DNA of 64,000 nt from Mermis nigrescens (Eukaryota > Nematoda > Enoplea > Mermithida > Mermithidae), in contig JAVLUZ010000191.1 of the NCBI GenBank assembly GCA_036768485.1, forward strand, positions 1 to 64,000, read 5' to 3'. The number at the start of each line of letters is the position of its first letter. The first letter of the stretch is position 1. Positions 20,457 to 33,002 of this stretch are shown here, piece by piece. The notes under the pieces are model-generated. The model saw only the letters and a program-made list of their open reading frames with translations. It searched no databases and was not told the DNA's origin. Both the position numbers and the translations under genes were made by a program.

Positions 20457-20947
20457 CAGTCGAACCTCGTTAATAAACACTCGGATAGTAGACACTTCCG
20501 CTTAATGATCACCCTTCCCTACCGTCCCGGCCAAATTACTACGCTTTATCACAGTAAGAAGTTCGCTTAATAAGTACTCGGTTAGCGGATAATAAACGCG
20601 GCTCTATAAGATCGTGGGTATATGTCAACGTGGTAAAGACCTCGGTTAGTAAACACCTGACGAGAAAAGGTGCCTTAACGACACTTCGATTCATTTTTTT
20701 CCAAGTTAACCTGGTTAGTAAACACGTCGTTTTAGATATTAAACGCGCTTCGTGCGCAGTAGAGGTCAAAATCGCTTATATTCATAGGGATACAGTAACG
20801 TTTTGTCATATTATTGTATTTTTGGCTATAATCGCGCTATGTGACGTGTAGATCTGAATAATTGTCAACTCTATTAGTAAGCTTACTTGGTTAGTAAACA
20901 CGGTACCCATTTGTCCCCTCAGGTTGTTTATTAACGAGGTTCAAATG
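20457..20947. mobile_element. Pogo/Tigger-like MITE, copy 1
   Basis: Begins CAGTCGAACCTCGTTAATAA and ends TTATTAACGAGGTTCAAATG, an inverted match with two changes at the tip. CAGTxGAACCTCG ends are typical of pogo/Tigger (IS630-Tc1-mariner) elements. The interior repeats the terminal motif many times (GGTTAGTAAACAC at about 20581, 20643, 20713 and 20889). The flanking TA is not preserved, so this copy is older than 27191-27796. Non-coding. Confidence 0.82.
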
Positions 20948-21634
20948 TATTATTATTATTCAGTATTAACGGTTGATCTGTATTCTCGTCCTCTTAAAGA
21001 GTTTATTTATGGAAAAGCTAGAATCGATTGGATAAAATAATACTAGCAGTTGGTATGAGATGGGACAAACGATAGATACCTACCTAAACCAAGGACCGTC
21101 TTTAACAGGGGCGGGGACCACCTCCTTCCGCCTAAGCGGCTTCCCTCGTTGAAAAAGCGAAAAAGTTATTTTAAAACTTCGAATGTTATGACTCCAACTC
21201 TCCAATGGACAGAGCTTGTCGATAACCGTCGATTGTAGTTTTTATTTTTTACTTTTTTTACATATCCATTTTTACCACTTTTTTTCGGCGTTTTACATTG
21301 TCCGCTCCAATTTGAAATAGCTTTCATTGCATTATTTTTTCGAATAATTTTTTAATTTTCGACAATTTTGAGCTAAAAAATCAAATTTCTCTAGCTCAAG
21401 CGAAAAAGCGAAAATCCGGCGCGGAGCGCCAGAAAATTTGTGAAATTAAGGAGAAGGGCGTTAAGAAGCTTGAATTCCTGCTCAGATTTGCTCTATTTGT
21501 AGCAATTGACGTGTAGCATCGAAAATTTTTAAAAATTATGCCTGAAATTTAAAAAATTTGCTGAATTATGTAGCTGTTTCTGTCCTTAAAATCGTTTTAA
21601 AATTTCCGCCAAGAAAGTGAATGAATATCATTAA

Positions 21635-23149
21635 TAGGGATGCAACGGGTTCAGATTTTTTGGAATATCGGGTCCGGGTCCGGGTCTCAAATTTTTAGAT
21701 AACGGGTCCGGGTCTGAAAGAAATAACGGGTTCGGGTCCGGGTCCACGAGAATTTGTGAATTATGTCTTATATGAACAAAATGGTCCTGTTATTCATATA
21801 CAGCTAATTTTTTTAATGCACTCAGCTTGTGTGATTCCTTCTTATTTTCAGAATGTCAGTCAACAAGAAGTTAAAATTCCTGAATAAGTGATTTGAATAA
21901 TTATTTATACATCTAAAGGTGATATATGTCTATAATTTTTTAGCGAAAAAATGGGGCAGAAATGATCCAGATTTGAGACGTATTGATTAAAAATTGCTCG
22001 AATTATTGCGGATAGACGTCTAGAAGCATTATTTACTGCTTGATTTCCTATATTTATAGCATTTGATGCGAAACATCGAAATTTTTAATTGGAAATAGAA
22101 GAAAACTGTGCAAAAAATAGCTGTTTCTGCTGTTAAAATTGTTTTGAAACCTACATGAACAGGGAATGGCTTCCAGGCAGTGTTTTTTTGTACAAGGTCC
22201 TTTTGTACATGTGTATACAAAGATGGTCCCTAAAAGTCTTTGTACATTTTGTGCACACAAATTTTTGAGTACTATGATATAGTATGGTAGCGACTTTAAT
22301 GAGGTAAAAACAGAGTTGTTGACCTTTGGTAGAGTATTTTAGCTATGTAATTCCTGGTTTTATGAGGGCAAAAATCATTAAGATCGTCTTAAAACGGCGC
22401 GAAGCACCGAAAAATTGACATTTTTCCTTTCGAAATGCGATTTCTGCTATTATAAAGATATATAGGATACACAATTATACACAATTACTCATTTCAGCGT
22501 GAAGCGCCGAAAATGTTTGCGAATTTTAGACCTTTTTTGCAGTTTTTAGTATTCCAAAAATCTTTGTACATGTACAAAGACGGTTCCGAAAAGTCTTTGT
22601 ACATCACTAAAAATCTTTGCCGAATAGAAAAAACCGTGCTCCAGGTCGCCAAGAAAGTAAATAAATGTCATCCGGCGCTGCGCCGGAAAATTTTGAGAAA
22701 TTTTGGTCACTGACGGATAAAAATCATTGCAAATTGCATAAAATTCTTTATCTCGCCGAATATTTTTGGCCTATGGGGGCAGCCGCCCCCGCCAACCTCA
22801 AATCCGCCCCTGCAAACAGAAAAAATTTGAACAAATTCAAAAACACCGTGACCCTGATTCATTGCCTCTTAAACTAATACAAGTAGATGAATCTGATTGT
22901 TTTTGAAATCCTATCTGGTATTAATGTGACGATTTAGAAGTTGGAAATAAAGTCTTTAGTCGCCATTCAAGTCTTTCATCATTCGCATCTTTTTAAATTT
23001 TTTTAATACCCGTTACCCGTTATTTTTCAAGCAAAATTTTACCGGTTCCGGGTCCAGGTCCGGGTCTCAAAAATTTTCAATAACGGGTCCGGGTCCAAAA
23101 AAGAACCGGGTAATAACGGGTCCGGGTCCGGGTACCCGTTGCATCCCTA
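21635..23149. mobile_element. hAT-type element with GGGTCC arrays, TSD ATCATTAA
   Basis: Starts TAGGGATGCAACGGGTTC and ends CGGGTACCCGTTGCATCCCTA-type inverse. ATCATTAA is duplicated exactly at 21627-21634 and 23150-23157. Both subterminal regions (21663-21750 and 22990-23140) are arrays of CGGGTCCGGGTCC, inverted to each other in part. The interior holds another family B piece (about 22640-22810) and a family H element (22178-22638), so the order is B, then this element, then its inner layers. No transposase was recognised. Confidence 0.9.
22178..22638. mobile_element. Family H element, second copy
   Basis: Starts CAGTGTTTTTTTGTACAAGG and ends CGAATAGAAAAAACCGTG, reverse-oriented relative to 6222-6637, with the same TGTACAAAGA boxes near both ends. 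Flanks CTTCCAGG and CTCCAGGT are a probable duplication with a one-base change. The interior carries two GAAGC(G/A)CCGAAAA motifs. Confidence 0.72.
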
Positions 23150-23744
23150 ATCATTAATAAATATTATCCGGCTCGAAGCGCCGGAAAAATTTGAGAAATT
23201 ATGATCACTGACGGCCAAAAATCGTATGAAATTGCAAATCCATTCTTTATCTTGCCATTCTTTTGGGCCAATTGGGAGACGACCGCCCTTGCTTTGTTTT
23301 AAATTTGCCCCTGATCCTAACGTACATAGTTTTTGAAATACATACATATTTTTCGATCAAAGATTTTAGGTGAATTCTTTATGCGGGCCATCTTAGTTGA
23401 ATTCTAGATACTGGCCTGACTACGTACATATCTACATATTCTGATAATTTTTTTATCACGACTTTCGTTTGGATTATTAAGAAGTAGGTATATAAGTGTA
23501 CATACAATGGACAACAAAGAATTCATGTGTGTAACATTTAACATAGAGAGTACTCTGTACTTAAGCAAAATTAATACGTGGGCTGACTATCATGCGGATA
23601 CATACATACGTGCACATGACATGGACACATCATTTGCTCATGTGCAGGCTGGAGCCTTTATGAATGTTCTTAGGTTACAAAAGTGAGAATTATAAAGAAA
23701 ATATTCTGCGAATCCCCAGTTAATCTTCCATTAGAGCCATGCAC

Positions 23745-24075
23745 GTAGCTGGCCTTCTGAATTAGGAGGGGGACTACAAATATCTCAACAAATACTTGCA
23801 GGTAGATAAAAATAATTGTATTTTTGACCGTTTCCTAGCTAGCTCTAGTTATTGGAGAAGAAATAATTTGGAAAAATAAAAAATTTATTTTGAAAGCGCC
23901 CAAAAGTTCTGGGCCTATCAGCTCAAAAGCATGCTAAAATCTATTCTAATGTTCTTTGAAATATGCCTCAAGAATTTCCAATTTTTTTCCTTTGGGGTAC
24001 CCTTACAAAAAATGGTCGTACTTTCAAAATTTAGGGGGGACTATCCCCGTATTCCCCCACAGATACGTGCCTGAT
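23745..24075. repeat. Family N element
   Basis: Tips CACGTAGCTGGCCTTCTGAA at the left and CCACAGATACGTGCCTGA at the right, with G-rich then C-rich shoulders. The relative at 38700-38866 ends CCAGAGATACGTGCCTGA. Non-coding, with no target duplication established. Confidence 0.55.
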
Positions 24076-24622
24076 TAGAATGAAGCAATTTAAAATGTTC
24101 AATAGTAACAGCTGATATGTACTTCCGAGGTATGGCAATTGAGCAAGCAATTTAAGTTACTTTAGTATTCACTTGAACTTAATAATCTCGTCCAATCTGT
24201 GCTTATCTATATGTTTAGGTATGTTAGTAGAAACTTTGGATGGGGAAGTTTTAATTAATAAGTTGTTACTTGTTACTGCGCAAAAATCTGATACGTTATC
24301 TTGACATCTGCTGAGCAAATCTTGTATATACTCGTATGTACCAAGTTTACTTAATGTAGCATCTTCCTATGCCTACTTACTAACGTATCAGTAAATGAAG
24401 GATTTAGCACTCTGAGTCCTGCTCATGCATATCTGCTGTGCTTAAGACGGAATATATTTTTAGGAACTAAGCTTTGTTGCATCACAAGCCGCTTTTACAG
24501 ATCGGAAAAGTTCAGGCGAGCATTACAATAATGCCTTGTTATTTAACAAGCGTTTTTTCCATTTAAGATCAAAGGTTGCAGTGTAAGCCGCTTTTATGCA
24601 AGCCTTGAATGGCCTCGGTTTT

Positions 24623-24623
<1 letters not shown>

Positions 24624-24677
<54 letters not shown>
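24624..24677. repeat. (AAT)n microsatellite
   Basis: About 17 uninterrupted AAT units in scrib intron 10. A clean array of this length is likely to be polymorphic. Confidence 0.95.
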
Positions 24678-24679
<2 letters not shown>

Positions 24680-24796
24680 CCCTTTTACAACTTCAAACCC
24701 TTTTTTATGCTAATATTTACATTACAATGATTTTTCCCATCCCCTTCCCAGTACACTCCTTGTTTAAAATTATTATTTTTTAAATTCTCTAAATAG

Positions 24797-25015
24797 ATAA
24801 ATGGCGTGAATGTGCGTGATTCGCGACACGATCAAGCCGTAGCCCTTTTGACTGGCGCTGGCCCCGAGGTGCATTTGGTTGTGCAGAGAGAAAAGCCTCT
24901 GCCGCAGCCTCGCGCCTCTTTGACCAAAGTCACTTTAACCCAAGGCGATGTGCCTCCTTTGGCCCAAAGTTCTCCGGTCGTTAGTGACGCGGCCTTTTTT
25001 CGTGGACCAATTGAA
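24797..25015 (+). CDS. scrib: scrib exon 11: PDZ2, second part and spacer
   Basis: Acceptor ctctaaatag, phase 0 in and out. INGVNVRDSRHDQAVALLTG continues GDRVVS of exon 10 and matches INGVDVTEARHDHAVSLLT of human PDZ2. Helix residue H of RHDQAV is the class-I PDZ specificity position. The spacer that follows is proline-rich (REKPLPQPRASL, VPPLAQSSPVV) and ends FRGPIE, the start of PDZ3 strand 1. The donor is GAA|gtaaat; the frame beyond it to 25063 is intron. Confidence 0.93.
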
Positions 25016-25924
25016 GTAAATCATAATTCTGCGGGTATTGTAACATTTAGACACAGAAAATGATTTGGAATAAGCATGAGTTTTTCATTTAAGCTAGGCG
25101 AAATTAGCAGTTAGAAAAAGTTTGTCTTATTTTATACATCCTACTACGTAATGCCGGTGTCTTAATGTCTATAGATAGACTAGAGCTTCTTTGACCTCCC
25201 TTTCTGCATCCCAACGCGACTGAAAAGTTTTCGAAAATCGTCACTTCACTGTCCTAATTAAGATGCATAAATTGATTATACGATCGCTTTTTTGCTCGTC
25301 GTCTCAAAACCTATTTAAAAATTCTGACTATGGAGACCGGAATACGAATTTACAACGCTGATTAAGTCACTCACTATTCAAATTATCTTAAGTGTTCATT
25401 TCATGTTATCTTGACTTTCTCGTTGTTCGAAAATCTAGAATGAAGATCCTCAAGAATTGAGAATTTTTGCATTTACATACCAGATTACTTTGATTTTCTT
25501 GACCGAAATGCACAAAAACATGCGTTACTTTGTTTACAAACGTTTATATACATATGTACGTGTGCACGTGCGAGCTCGAAAGTTGCATAAAGCTGTGTAC
25601 AGAAGTTACATCAAACTGCTCGCTTTCTCTGCTTGCTGCAAATCTAAATCATGAAATTGAATACTTAACAACCCTTAAGGTTCTGTTATAAGAGCTCATG
25701 ACGTCCTCATACATATATTTTACATTGCTGAGTTAAAACATACATATGGCGACGTCCTGTGTTAAAACAGAGGCAAAGTAATTCATATCAGGACTTAAGG
25801 ACTGTTAAATGATCAAATTTCGTTTAGAGAGCTGTATTTGACCTACGGCAATGCATTAGCTAGTGGGTGTTTTTTGTTAAAGAATTGACGTTATTGTTTA
25901 TTTATTATCATTTTTTCAATCTAG
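25016..25924. other. Intron 11, no feature seen
   Basis: AT-rich intron of about 0.9 kb with no recognised repeat ends. The open frame at 25457-25654 has no family resemblance. Confidence 0.5.
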
Positions 25925-26098
25925 TGCGTGACCGTGAATAAGAGAGGTGGGCCTTTGGGCCTGAGCATTGTCGGCGGATCTGACCACACAAGTCACCCCT
26001 TTGGCGTTACAGAGCCGGGAGTTTTCGTTTCGAAGGTTGTGCCTGACGGAGCTGCCGCCAAAACAGGCCAACTCTGGATTGGCGATCGCATTCTGAGT
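25925..26098 (+). CDS. scrib: scrib exon 12: PDZ3, first part
   Basis: Acceptor tttttcaatctag, phase 0. CVTVNKRGGPLGLSIVGGSD, then HTSHPFGVTEPGVFVSKVVP, then DGAAAKTGQLWIGDRILS, with donor AGT|gtaaaa. It is close to human PDZ3 (GGPLGLSIVGGSDHSSHPFGVQEPGVFISKVLP). The carboxylate loop is PLGLSI. A long open frame continues to 26347 but this is intron read-through; exon 13 supplies VNGQDL. Confidence 0.96.
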
Positions 26099-26259
26099 GT
26101 AAAAGCTTTTTGTATTTTTTGGGGCATATACACATCACTAAGAGAAACCATAAAACGATTTTTGAACTTGCTTTTATGTATAGGTAGGTACACAGTTTAT
26201 TTGAACCAATTAATCTTTCCCTTGCATGCAAGGCGCATATATAATGTACATATACAGGT

Positions 26260-26640
26260 CCGTATACAGGATTCAGCCAATGGGCGGGGGGCTGACACAA
26301 CATATGTAAATTGGTCTATATCTCGCAAAATTCGCCGAGGTACATAGCTCGCAAAACCTCATTTTTCGACGTTTTTTGACGTATTCTATCCATTGAGATC
26401 ATAAAGTTCGAACTTTGTCGAAAAAATTTTTTTCACTCAAAAACTATATAGAAAGTGACATTTTCTGGTCGCGCTTGAGCCAAAATGATGAAAAATACTT
26501 CACATCCGGCGCGAAGCGCCGAAAACTTGAAGATTTTACGACAAAGACGTGCGATTTTTTAATCTTTCCGTGCATTATCTTAACTTTCAAAATTTTTTCT
26601 GGGCAAGGAGGGGGCCGCCACGCCCCCCGCCACCATTAAA
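26260..26640. repeat. Family O repeat copy
   Basis: Starts GTCCGTATACAGGATTCAGC and contains the GGCGCGAAGCGCCGAAAA palindrome and a terminal GGGGGCCGCCACGCCCCCC. Related starts (CCCGTATCCAGGAT) occur at 39605, 42510 and 47545, and a fuller relative at 45595-45985. Non-coding; ends are approximate. Confidence 0.55.
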
Positions 26641-27094
26641 TACGACCTTGTACATATACTTAGTCAGGCCCTAGCCAGAATTTTTCTCGGGGGAAAGGCA
26701 AATTCGTAAAATAATGTGTAATTAATGAAACATTTAGTCTCTGCTGGGTCCAATGGCGAAAACGGTCAAAAATCTTATATAACACGTTTTTTTGTGGTAA
26801 GGAGAGCGTTTATCGCCCATTTGGAATAATTTTTTTTTACGATAAAATATACAGAAAAGTCATCAATTTATCACGCCACGCCAGAAAATGTTGGATATTA
26901 CTACCATTGCCCCTTTAAAACTTGATGTAGAAAATGTTTTTCGACAATCCTTCGGAAAATTTTAATTCCTCCCTTGAGGACCCTTTTGAAAAATGAAAAT
27001 GAAATTTTATTTTGATGATTGGGGGCTGCTGCCCGTCCACTGGCAACGGGCCTGTATATATAGATAGGTAACCTTACTGTTTGCATTCAATGCT

Positions 27095-27099
27095 TATAT

Positions 27100-27190
<91 letters not shown>
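27095..27190. repeat. (TA)n microsatellite, left block
   Basis: Nearly pure TA repeat with one TAAATA interruption, directly abutting the pogo/Tigger-like element at 27191. The TA block at 27797-28063 is its other side. Confidence 0.95.
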
Positions 27191-28063
<873 letters not shown>

Positions 28064-28789
28064 ATCGCAAATTACTTTTGACATATCAAGTGCGAGAAAA
28101 GTGGATTACAGGCCTGTCTATGAAGTCGTTTTCTATCTCCAAAAATACAGAGCGCTCCATCTGGCATCTATGCATATGTATGCATCGCATGCCCATCATA
28201 ACTATTCAAGGTGTTTTTTGTAGTAACTATCAATTCTTTAGATTTTCCAAAGATCTTATCAATGAATTTGAAACATCCAATAAGCCATTGATAGGCCAAA
28301 TGTATCTCGCTTTTTTACTGTCTGAGCTATAGCATTTCTGCATGGCAAGCTTTTTCAGCAACATTAGGTTTGTTTTTTAAGAGCGACTGAAAGTGGCTTT
28401 TCGAATATCTCAAGTAACCTTTGAGTTTTCCTTATAAAATTGGAGCAGAAGAAAAACATGCACTTAGTTAGCAACTACACATGGGGGTGGTTCGGGAGTT
28501 TCCACCCCGAGAAATAACGAATAATAAAAAAATAAAATAAAATAAATAAATTACAAATAGCGTTGCAATAGTTTGGTAACTACCAGCTGTTCGCAATTAA
28601 TGGAGGTATGTAAATAAGAGTGAAAGATCAGTTATAATGGACCGTTTTCCGTAAGAATCAAACTGCTAAAACGGTAGTTCTACAATAACTCTAGCGGTGT
28701 GTACAGTGCATAAGTAGGAGTAACCAGACTGTTAACTCGTAACAATATCTCTGAAAAATATAAATAATTTTTGGATTTGTTGGGGGAAA

Positions 28790-29230
28790 AAATTTGTGGG
28801 TGCGTAAAGATTGAATATTCTTTATTATATCGCAATGAAAATTTCTGCCGTTGGTTCGTTAAGGCACCAGAGGTGCAAAGCATGCGAATTCTGGGTATGA
28901 AACCAAAAATGTTTTTAGTGCCTTTTTTGGGCTCAAAAACGATAAGTTCCTTTGCGTCACAAAAGACAATGTTTTGCCGTTTCTGACGATGCTCTTCCTT
29001 TTTAGAATCTAAAATTATTTTAAAACATTCCGTTAAAATGTGAAAGAAATCGATTAAAGGAACAAAATATTGTCGAAATTGAGTGAAAATTTGACATTTT
29101 TGAACTAGAAGAACGCCCAGAACAACACTTTTTCTACAATTTTTCAGGAAAATCAAAAATTTGTCGGAGGGGTTGGGGGTGAGAACTTTTTTTCGAAGGA
29201 GCTTTAACCCATCCCCAAGATTATGCATGG
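28790..29230. repeat. Family A-like copy, diverged
   Basis: Contains GCATGCGAATTCTGGG, TTTTTAGTGCCTTTTTTGGG, GTTTCTGACGATGCTCTTCC and a final GGGGTTGGGGGTGAGAAC...ATCCCCAAGATTATG, in the order of family A. The minus-strand open frame 28680-29270 follows from the repeat and has no known domain. Confidence 0.6.
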
Positions 29231-29672
29231 TAGACAAGACACCGATTTGTAGCGTATGTAATTGCATCAATTTAATCGTTTCCTGTTGACTGACACCGCT
29301 TTAGTGATTTTCAGCCGCGCACAAGGTTTTATCGAATGAACTACAAGTTTCTTTGCTTGCCAGATCGGCAATAGGTTGTACTGCGCACTTTGAGTTATGT
29401 AGCTTAGACACGAGCTGTAAAATAAAATTTATAATTAATGCAGCGTAGTCGATTAATTAGCAGCACATGCTGCCGCAAATAATACGATGTGCGTAAATTG
29501 TTTTTCCAATTGGCTTCGACTTTCTTTAATGTTTGCCTCCACATTCGTCTTAATTCCATTTTTTGTTTCAACGTCTATTAACAGCTGCTGTTTCGCACTT
29601 CTACTCATTTATAAGCTTCCGCCTTTTAAATAGCTTATTTTTATACATAACACATTATTTAGCACTTTTCAG

Positions 29673-29789
29673 GTTAATGGACAAGATTTATCGCAAGCTA
29701 CTCACCAAGAAGCAGTTGCAGCGTTAATCTCTAAAACTAGCGAAATAACCTTAGTCGTAAGGCACGATCCTCAGCCGGCTGGATTAAAG
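29673..29789 (+). CDS. scrib: scrib exon 13: PDZ3, second part
   Basis: Acceptor agcacttttcag, phase 0. VNGQDLSQATHQEAVAALIS, then KTSEITLVVRHDPQPAGLK, donor gttata. It matches VNGQDVRDATHQEAVSALL...LLVRRDPAPPGL in human PDZ3. The helix-2 histidine (THQEAV) marks class-I ligand preference. Confidence 0.96.
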
Positions 29790-30940
29790 GTTATATATTG
29801 TGTTTAGGTACATTGAGAATTCGTGAGAATCAATATTGGGTGCCTATGTATCTTACTGTAGCATGACTTATCTTAGCTCGGTAACTCAAACATGCGGATT
29901 ATTGCTTCTCAACTACAATATGCTCTTACATATGATTTGCTTATTTTCTAATTGTTCTATTGAAAATGTTTTTTTCGAATTCTACAAGAGATTATTGGTA
30001 GTGTAGGTCTATACCGAAGTTATTCAGTTAACAGACGCCGAAAATTTGGACGGAAGATGGAAAAAATCGCAAAGTTTCTTTTGAAAATCAGGAAATGCTA
30101 ATTTTTATAGCAAATGTATTTTCTGCAAGTTTTTTGCATAAAAGTAATACATTTTAATTGCAATAATCAAGCGGTCGTTATTTCTCTAGTCTAGAAGAAT
30201 AACGCTAGAATTGAAATGAACTTTAAAATTTAATTAAACATCTCTCAACTCACCCTCCCCGTTCACAAGATCATCCATCTTTCATTTTGTGCGTTCCACT
30301 TTTCAGGACAATTTTGTAAGAAATGACCTCCCTCTTTTGTTACACTTGCATTAAATGAAAAATCGCGAATCTCAAATGAATGCTAAATGGAAGTAATAGG
30401 AATTAAGTCATTCCGCAGACATTCGTGCATCAGATAGAAAACTTGGACGGGTTGTCGTCAGATTTACTTGTAGTCAGTCAAATTTTTTGAAGTGAATGAA
30501 ATGTCTACACAGCCTTTTGAATAAAAAATAGGTAAAAGTGAATATGCATTTCAATTAAAAAGTTTAGTTAAGAAGTACGTTGTAAAATACTGTATTACAG
30601 GATAGATGAAGAACGGCAGGCCATATTTGTTGGAATGCTTGTTTAAGCTATCATACGAGTATTTAAAATAACTTTTAGATATAGACGTGTTATTCGATTT
30701 GCCAAGATTTCGATGTGACCAAAGTCAGAAAATTTTTGAAGCCTCCATTTTTTGACAAAAACTTGCGTTTTTTGGCTATTTTTAGGCTTATTTTTCCCAT
30801 TTTTAGTCAGAAATTGAAGATCACTTAGCTCCTCCTCCCCCTTTCCCATAATTTCGAGCTCTTACATGTACTGAGTACGTTAGCGAATGATGTCAGATTA
30901 CTTTCTTGCTCGTCTTGCTTATTAGCGCTTGTCTTTTTAG
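29790..30940. other. Intron 13, mostly featureless
   Basis: No clear element ends. About 30700-30850 holds a weak inverted K/A-like piece (TTTTTGACAAAAACTTGCG, TCCTCCTCCCCCTTTCCC). The rest is plain AT-rich intron. Confidence 0.5.
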
Positions 30941-31054
30941 GAATTAACAATAAATAGAATAGCTGATGAGCCACTTGGGATACATTTGTGCGGAGGTGTC
31001 TCCAGTGGTTCCAATCCCGCTGACTCGTCGGACGAAGGCGTTTTTATTTCGGAG
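30941..31054 (+). CDS. scrib: scrib exon 14: PDZ4, first part
   Basis: Acceptor gtctttttag, phase 0 in and out (GAG|gtaggt). ELTINRIADEPLGIHLCGGV, then SSGSNPADSSDEGVFISE. It matches ELCIQKAPGERLGISIRGG...NPRDPTDEGIFISK of human PDZ4. The loop is PLGIHL, with a histidine where serine is more usual. Confidence 0.95.
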
Positions 31055-31330
31055 GTAGGTGCATATGAAAGACGACAATATTTTGCATAGAAACGCTTAA
31101 TGTTGTTTTAGGTTGCTTTGCGCCACAAATTTTTATATCTTCATGAAAATATATATTCACTTGTCAAGCGATTATAATTACACAACCCGCTCACTTTATA
31201 ATTACCTAATTAGTCCAATCAGATTTGTCTGTTATGCAGTTTAGAGGCCGAATACGTACATTTGCAAGTGTATTCCTCTGGGCTTTGGGCTATCATGTTC
31301 AATTATGAAACAAGGTTATATACATAAATG

Positions 31331-31722
31331 CACACGGTCAAAAGTTTTGGGAGGGGCTAAACTGGACTTCTTGGGAGAGGGGTGTAAATGAGTGCTAATT
31401 TGTCTATTTAATGATAAATTTTGATACATAATTCGTTGTATTTTATTTATTCTTCACGAATTTTCTAGCTTGAAGTTGCATGAAAACGCGAGGAAGGGCC
31501 TGTAATACTAAACATACGAATTAATGGAAGAAAAGTGCCCGAATGAACAAATTGAACATTCTACTGCTCCAGGAATAAGTATTTGTACTTAAAATTATAC
31601 TTTTAGACTTCGTTTGACGTTTTTTCATGGTTCGAGCAATTGGTTCGGTCTCAAAACGGCCTGAGGGGGTATGCCTTTCAAAGGTACTGGTAGGGGGATA
31701 ACCCATACCCGCAGTGTACATG
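31331..31722. repeat. Family I element
   Basis: Starts CACACGGTCAAAAGTTTTGG and ends ACCCATACCCGCAGTGTACATG. Similar over its length to 52681-53083 and, inverted, to 40772-41248. It shares the blocks GAAAAGTGCCCGAATGAAC, TTTTTCATGGTTCGAGCAA and GGCCTGAGGGGGTATGCC. Non-coding. Confidence 0.7.
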
Positions 31723-31758
31723 TGTTGCTATATATAAATTTTTGTGTTATTTCCATAG

Positions 31759-31983
31759 ATCTTAACCGGAAGCGCAGCTTGCCGCGACGGTCGCTTAAAA
31801 GCAGGTGATCGATTATTGGAGGTAAACAACAGATCGATTTTGGGTGCCACTAGGGCTCAAGCTCAGGAATGGCTCGAAGCCACAGGATCGCATTTGCAGG
31901 TTTTGATTTGCGATGGATTGAACCCCGAAAACTTTTCGTTGAAAGATTCGTCGATGCAGGACGACAGCGTTTCCTCTTCGAAA
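31759..31983 (+). CDS. scrib: scrib exon 15: PDZ4, second part
   Basis: Acceptor ttatttccatag, phase 0. ILTGSAACRDGRLKAGDRLL, EVNNRSILGATRAQAQEWLE, then HLQVLICDGLNPENF. It matches GAAGRDGRLRVGLRLLEVNQQSLLGLTHGEAV...LTVLVCDGFE of human PDZ4. At the specificity site the helix starts TRAQAQ rather than THxxAV, so the usual histidine of a class-I pocket is an arginine here. The tail SMQDDSVSSSK is serine-rich. Confidence 0.95.
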
Positions 31984-33002
31984 GTAATAATCAGGGCTTT
32001 CTTAATGTCCTTTTCAGAATATGTATGCTGCTAAAAACTCATTCTGGTTTTTTGCTATTAATTCTTTGCTGTACTTGATTAATGCCGGTCAAAATTATAT
32101 TTCTAGCTGACTAATCGCTTGATGGAGCATTGCTAGATCGAGAAAAAATAACAAAGTTTTTAATTTCGGCCGCTTTTTGCTCGAAAGATAACTCTGGATC
32201 TAAGAACATTGAACAATAGAGTGAAGTCGCTATTAAAGCTTAAAGCTGTTACTGTCAGAAGAAATTTCTGATTGACGTTTCAAGACGAGGTTTACTAATT
32301 GACACCACTAGGTAGCAACTTTTTCCGTTGTAATTTACCAAAAAAGTGGTTTTACAAAAGTTTGAAGCAAAAAGGCAATAGCAAAGGAATCTCAATGAAA
32401 CTTATCAGCTTTGTTACTATATGTTTGAGGTTACAAAAAACATTTACAGTTTTACGACATGTTTAGCACACTTATAATCATAAACAATGCATTTTGTACA
32501 CTTTTTGGGCCACACTGTATATGGCCGGTCTGAGGGTGAAAATTTTAAAAATGTGTCAGAGAACTATGATTCTGCGGGATGCAATTTTTGGGGGAGGGCG
32601 AATGCGAAACCCGAAATTTTCCAAATCATTTATTTACGACTACAGTGCGCTAGAGCTGATGGGTTTCACTGTGTATCGATGCAATTGTATGATGATTGCT
32701 GGAAAAAATTTGCCTGAGTTTTACTTATGTCTACGAACCTTATGAGTCAGCGGCTTTATTGAGTGCATTTCTTCATGGTTGTTTTACGAGTATACTCGTA
32801 ATAATTGTATTTGGAATGGCTGGATTGCTACCTACATAGGACAACTTATCTATGTACATACTTACATAGTGGTCAATCGACTGTGGTTGCATAAGCTGGT
32901 CAGTTCCTGATTTTTTTTGTTTTTCAAATATATAGGCGAATTGTGTGTATTTTACATGCGACGTTTTTCATGGTTTATGTTCATGGCTTTCTTTTCATAC
33001 AG
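31984..33002. other. Intron 15, no clear feature
   Basis: AT-rich; about 32515-32640 looks like a degraded repeat (GGCCGGTCTGAGGGTGAAAA, GGGGGAGGGCGAATGCG). No exon or element ends found. Confidence 0.45.

Larger units (their letters stand above)
21109..23312. mobile_element. Family B element (outer), split by 21635-23149
   Basis: The left part has CAGGGGCGGGGACC, the GGCGCGGAGCGCC palindrome and GCCAAGAAAGTGAATGAATA. The right part (23158-23312) has CGGCTCGAAGCGCCGG, ATGATCACTGACGGCC and ends TTTGCCCCTGA. Read together they make one B element in reverse orientation. A complete B copy at 33472 supports this. The left tip is an estimate. Confidence 0.65.

Noticed and set aside
28680..29270. 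196-codon minus-strand open frame
   Set aside because: It coincides with a family A-like repeat; related copies elsewhere are not open in this frame.
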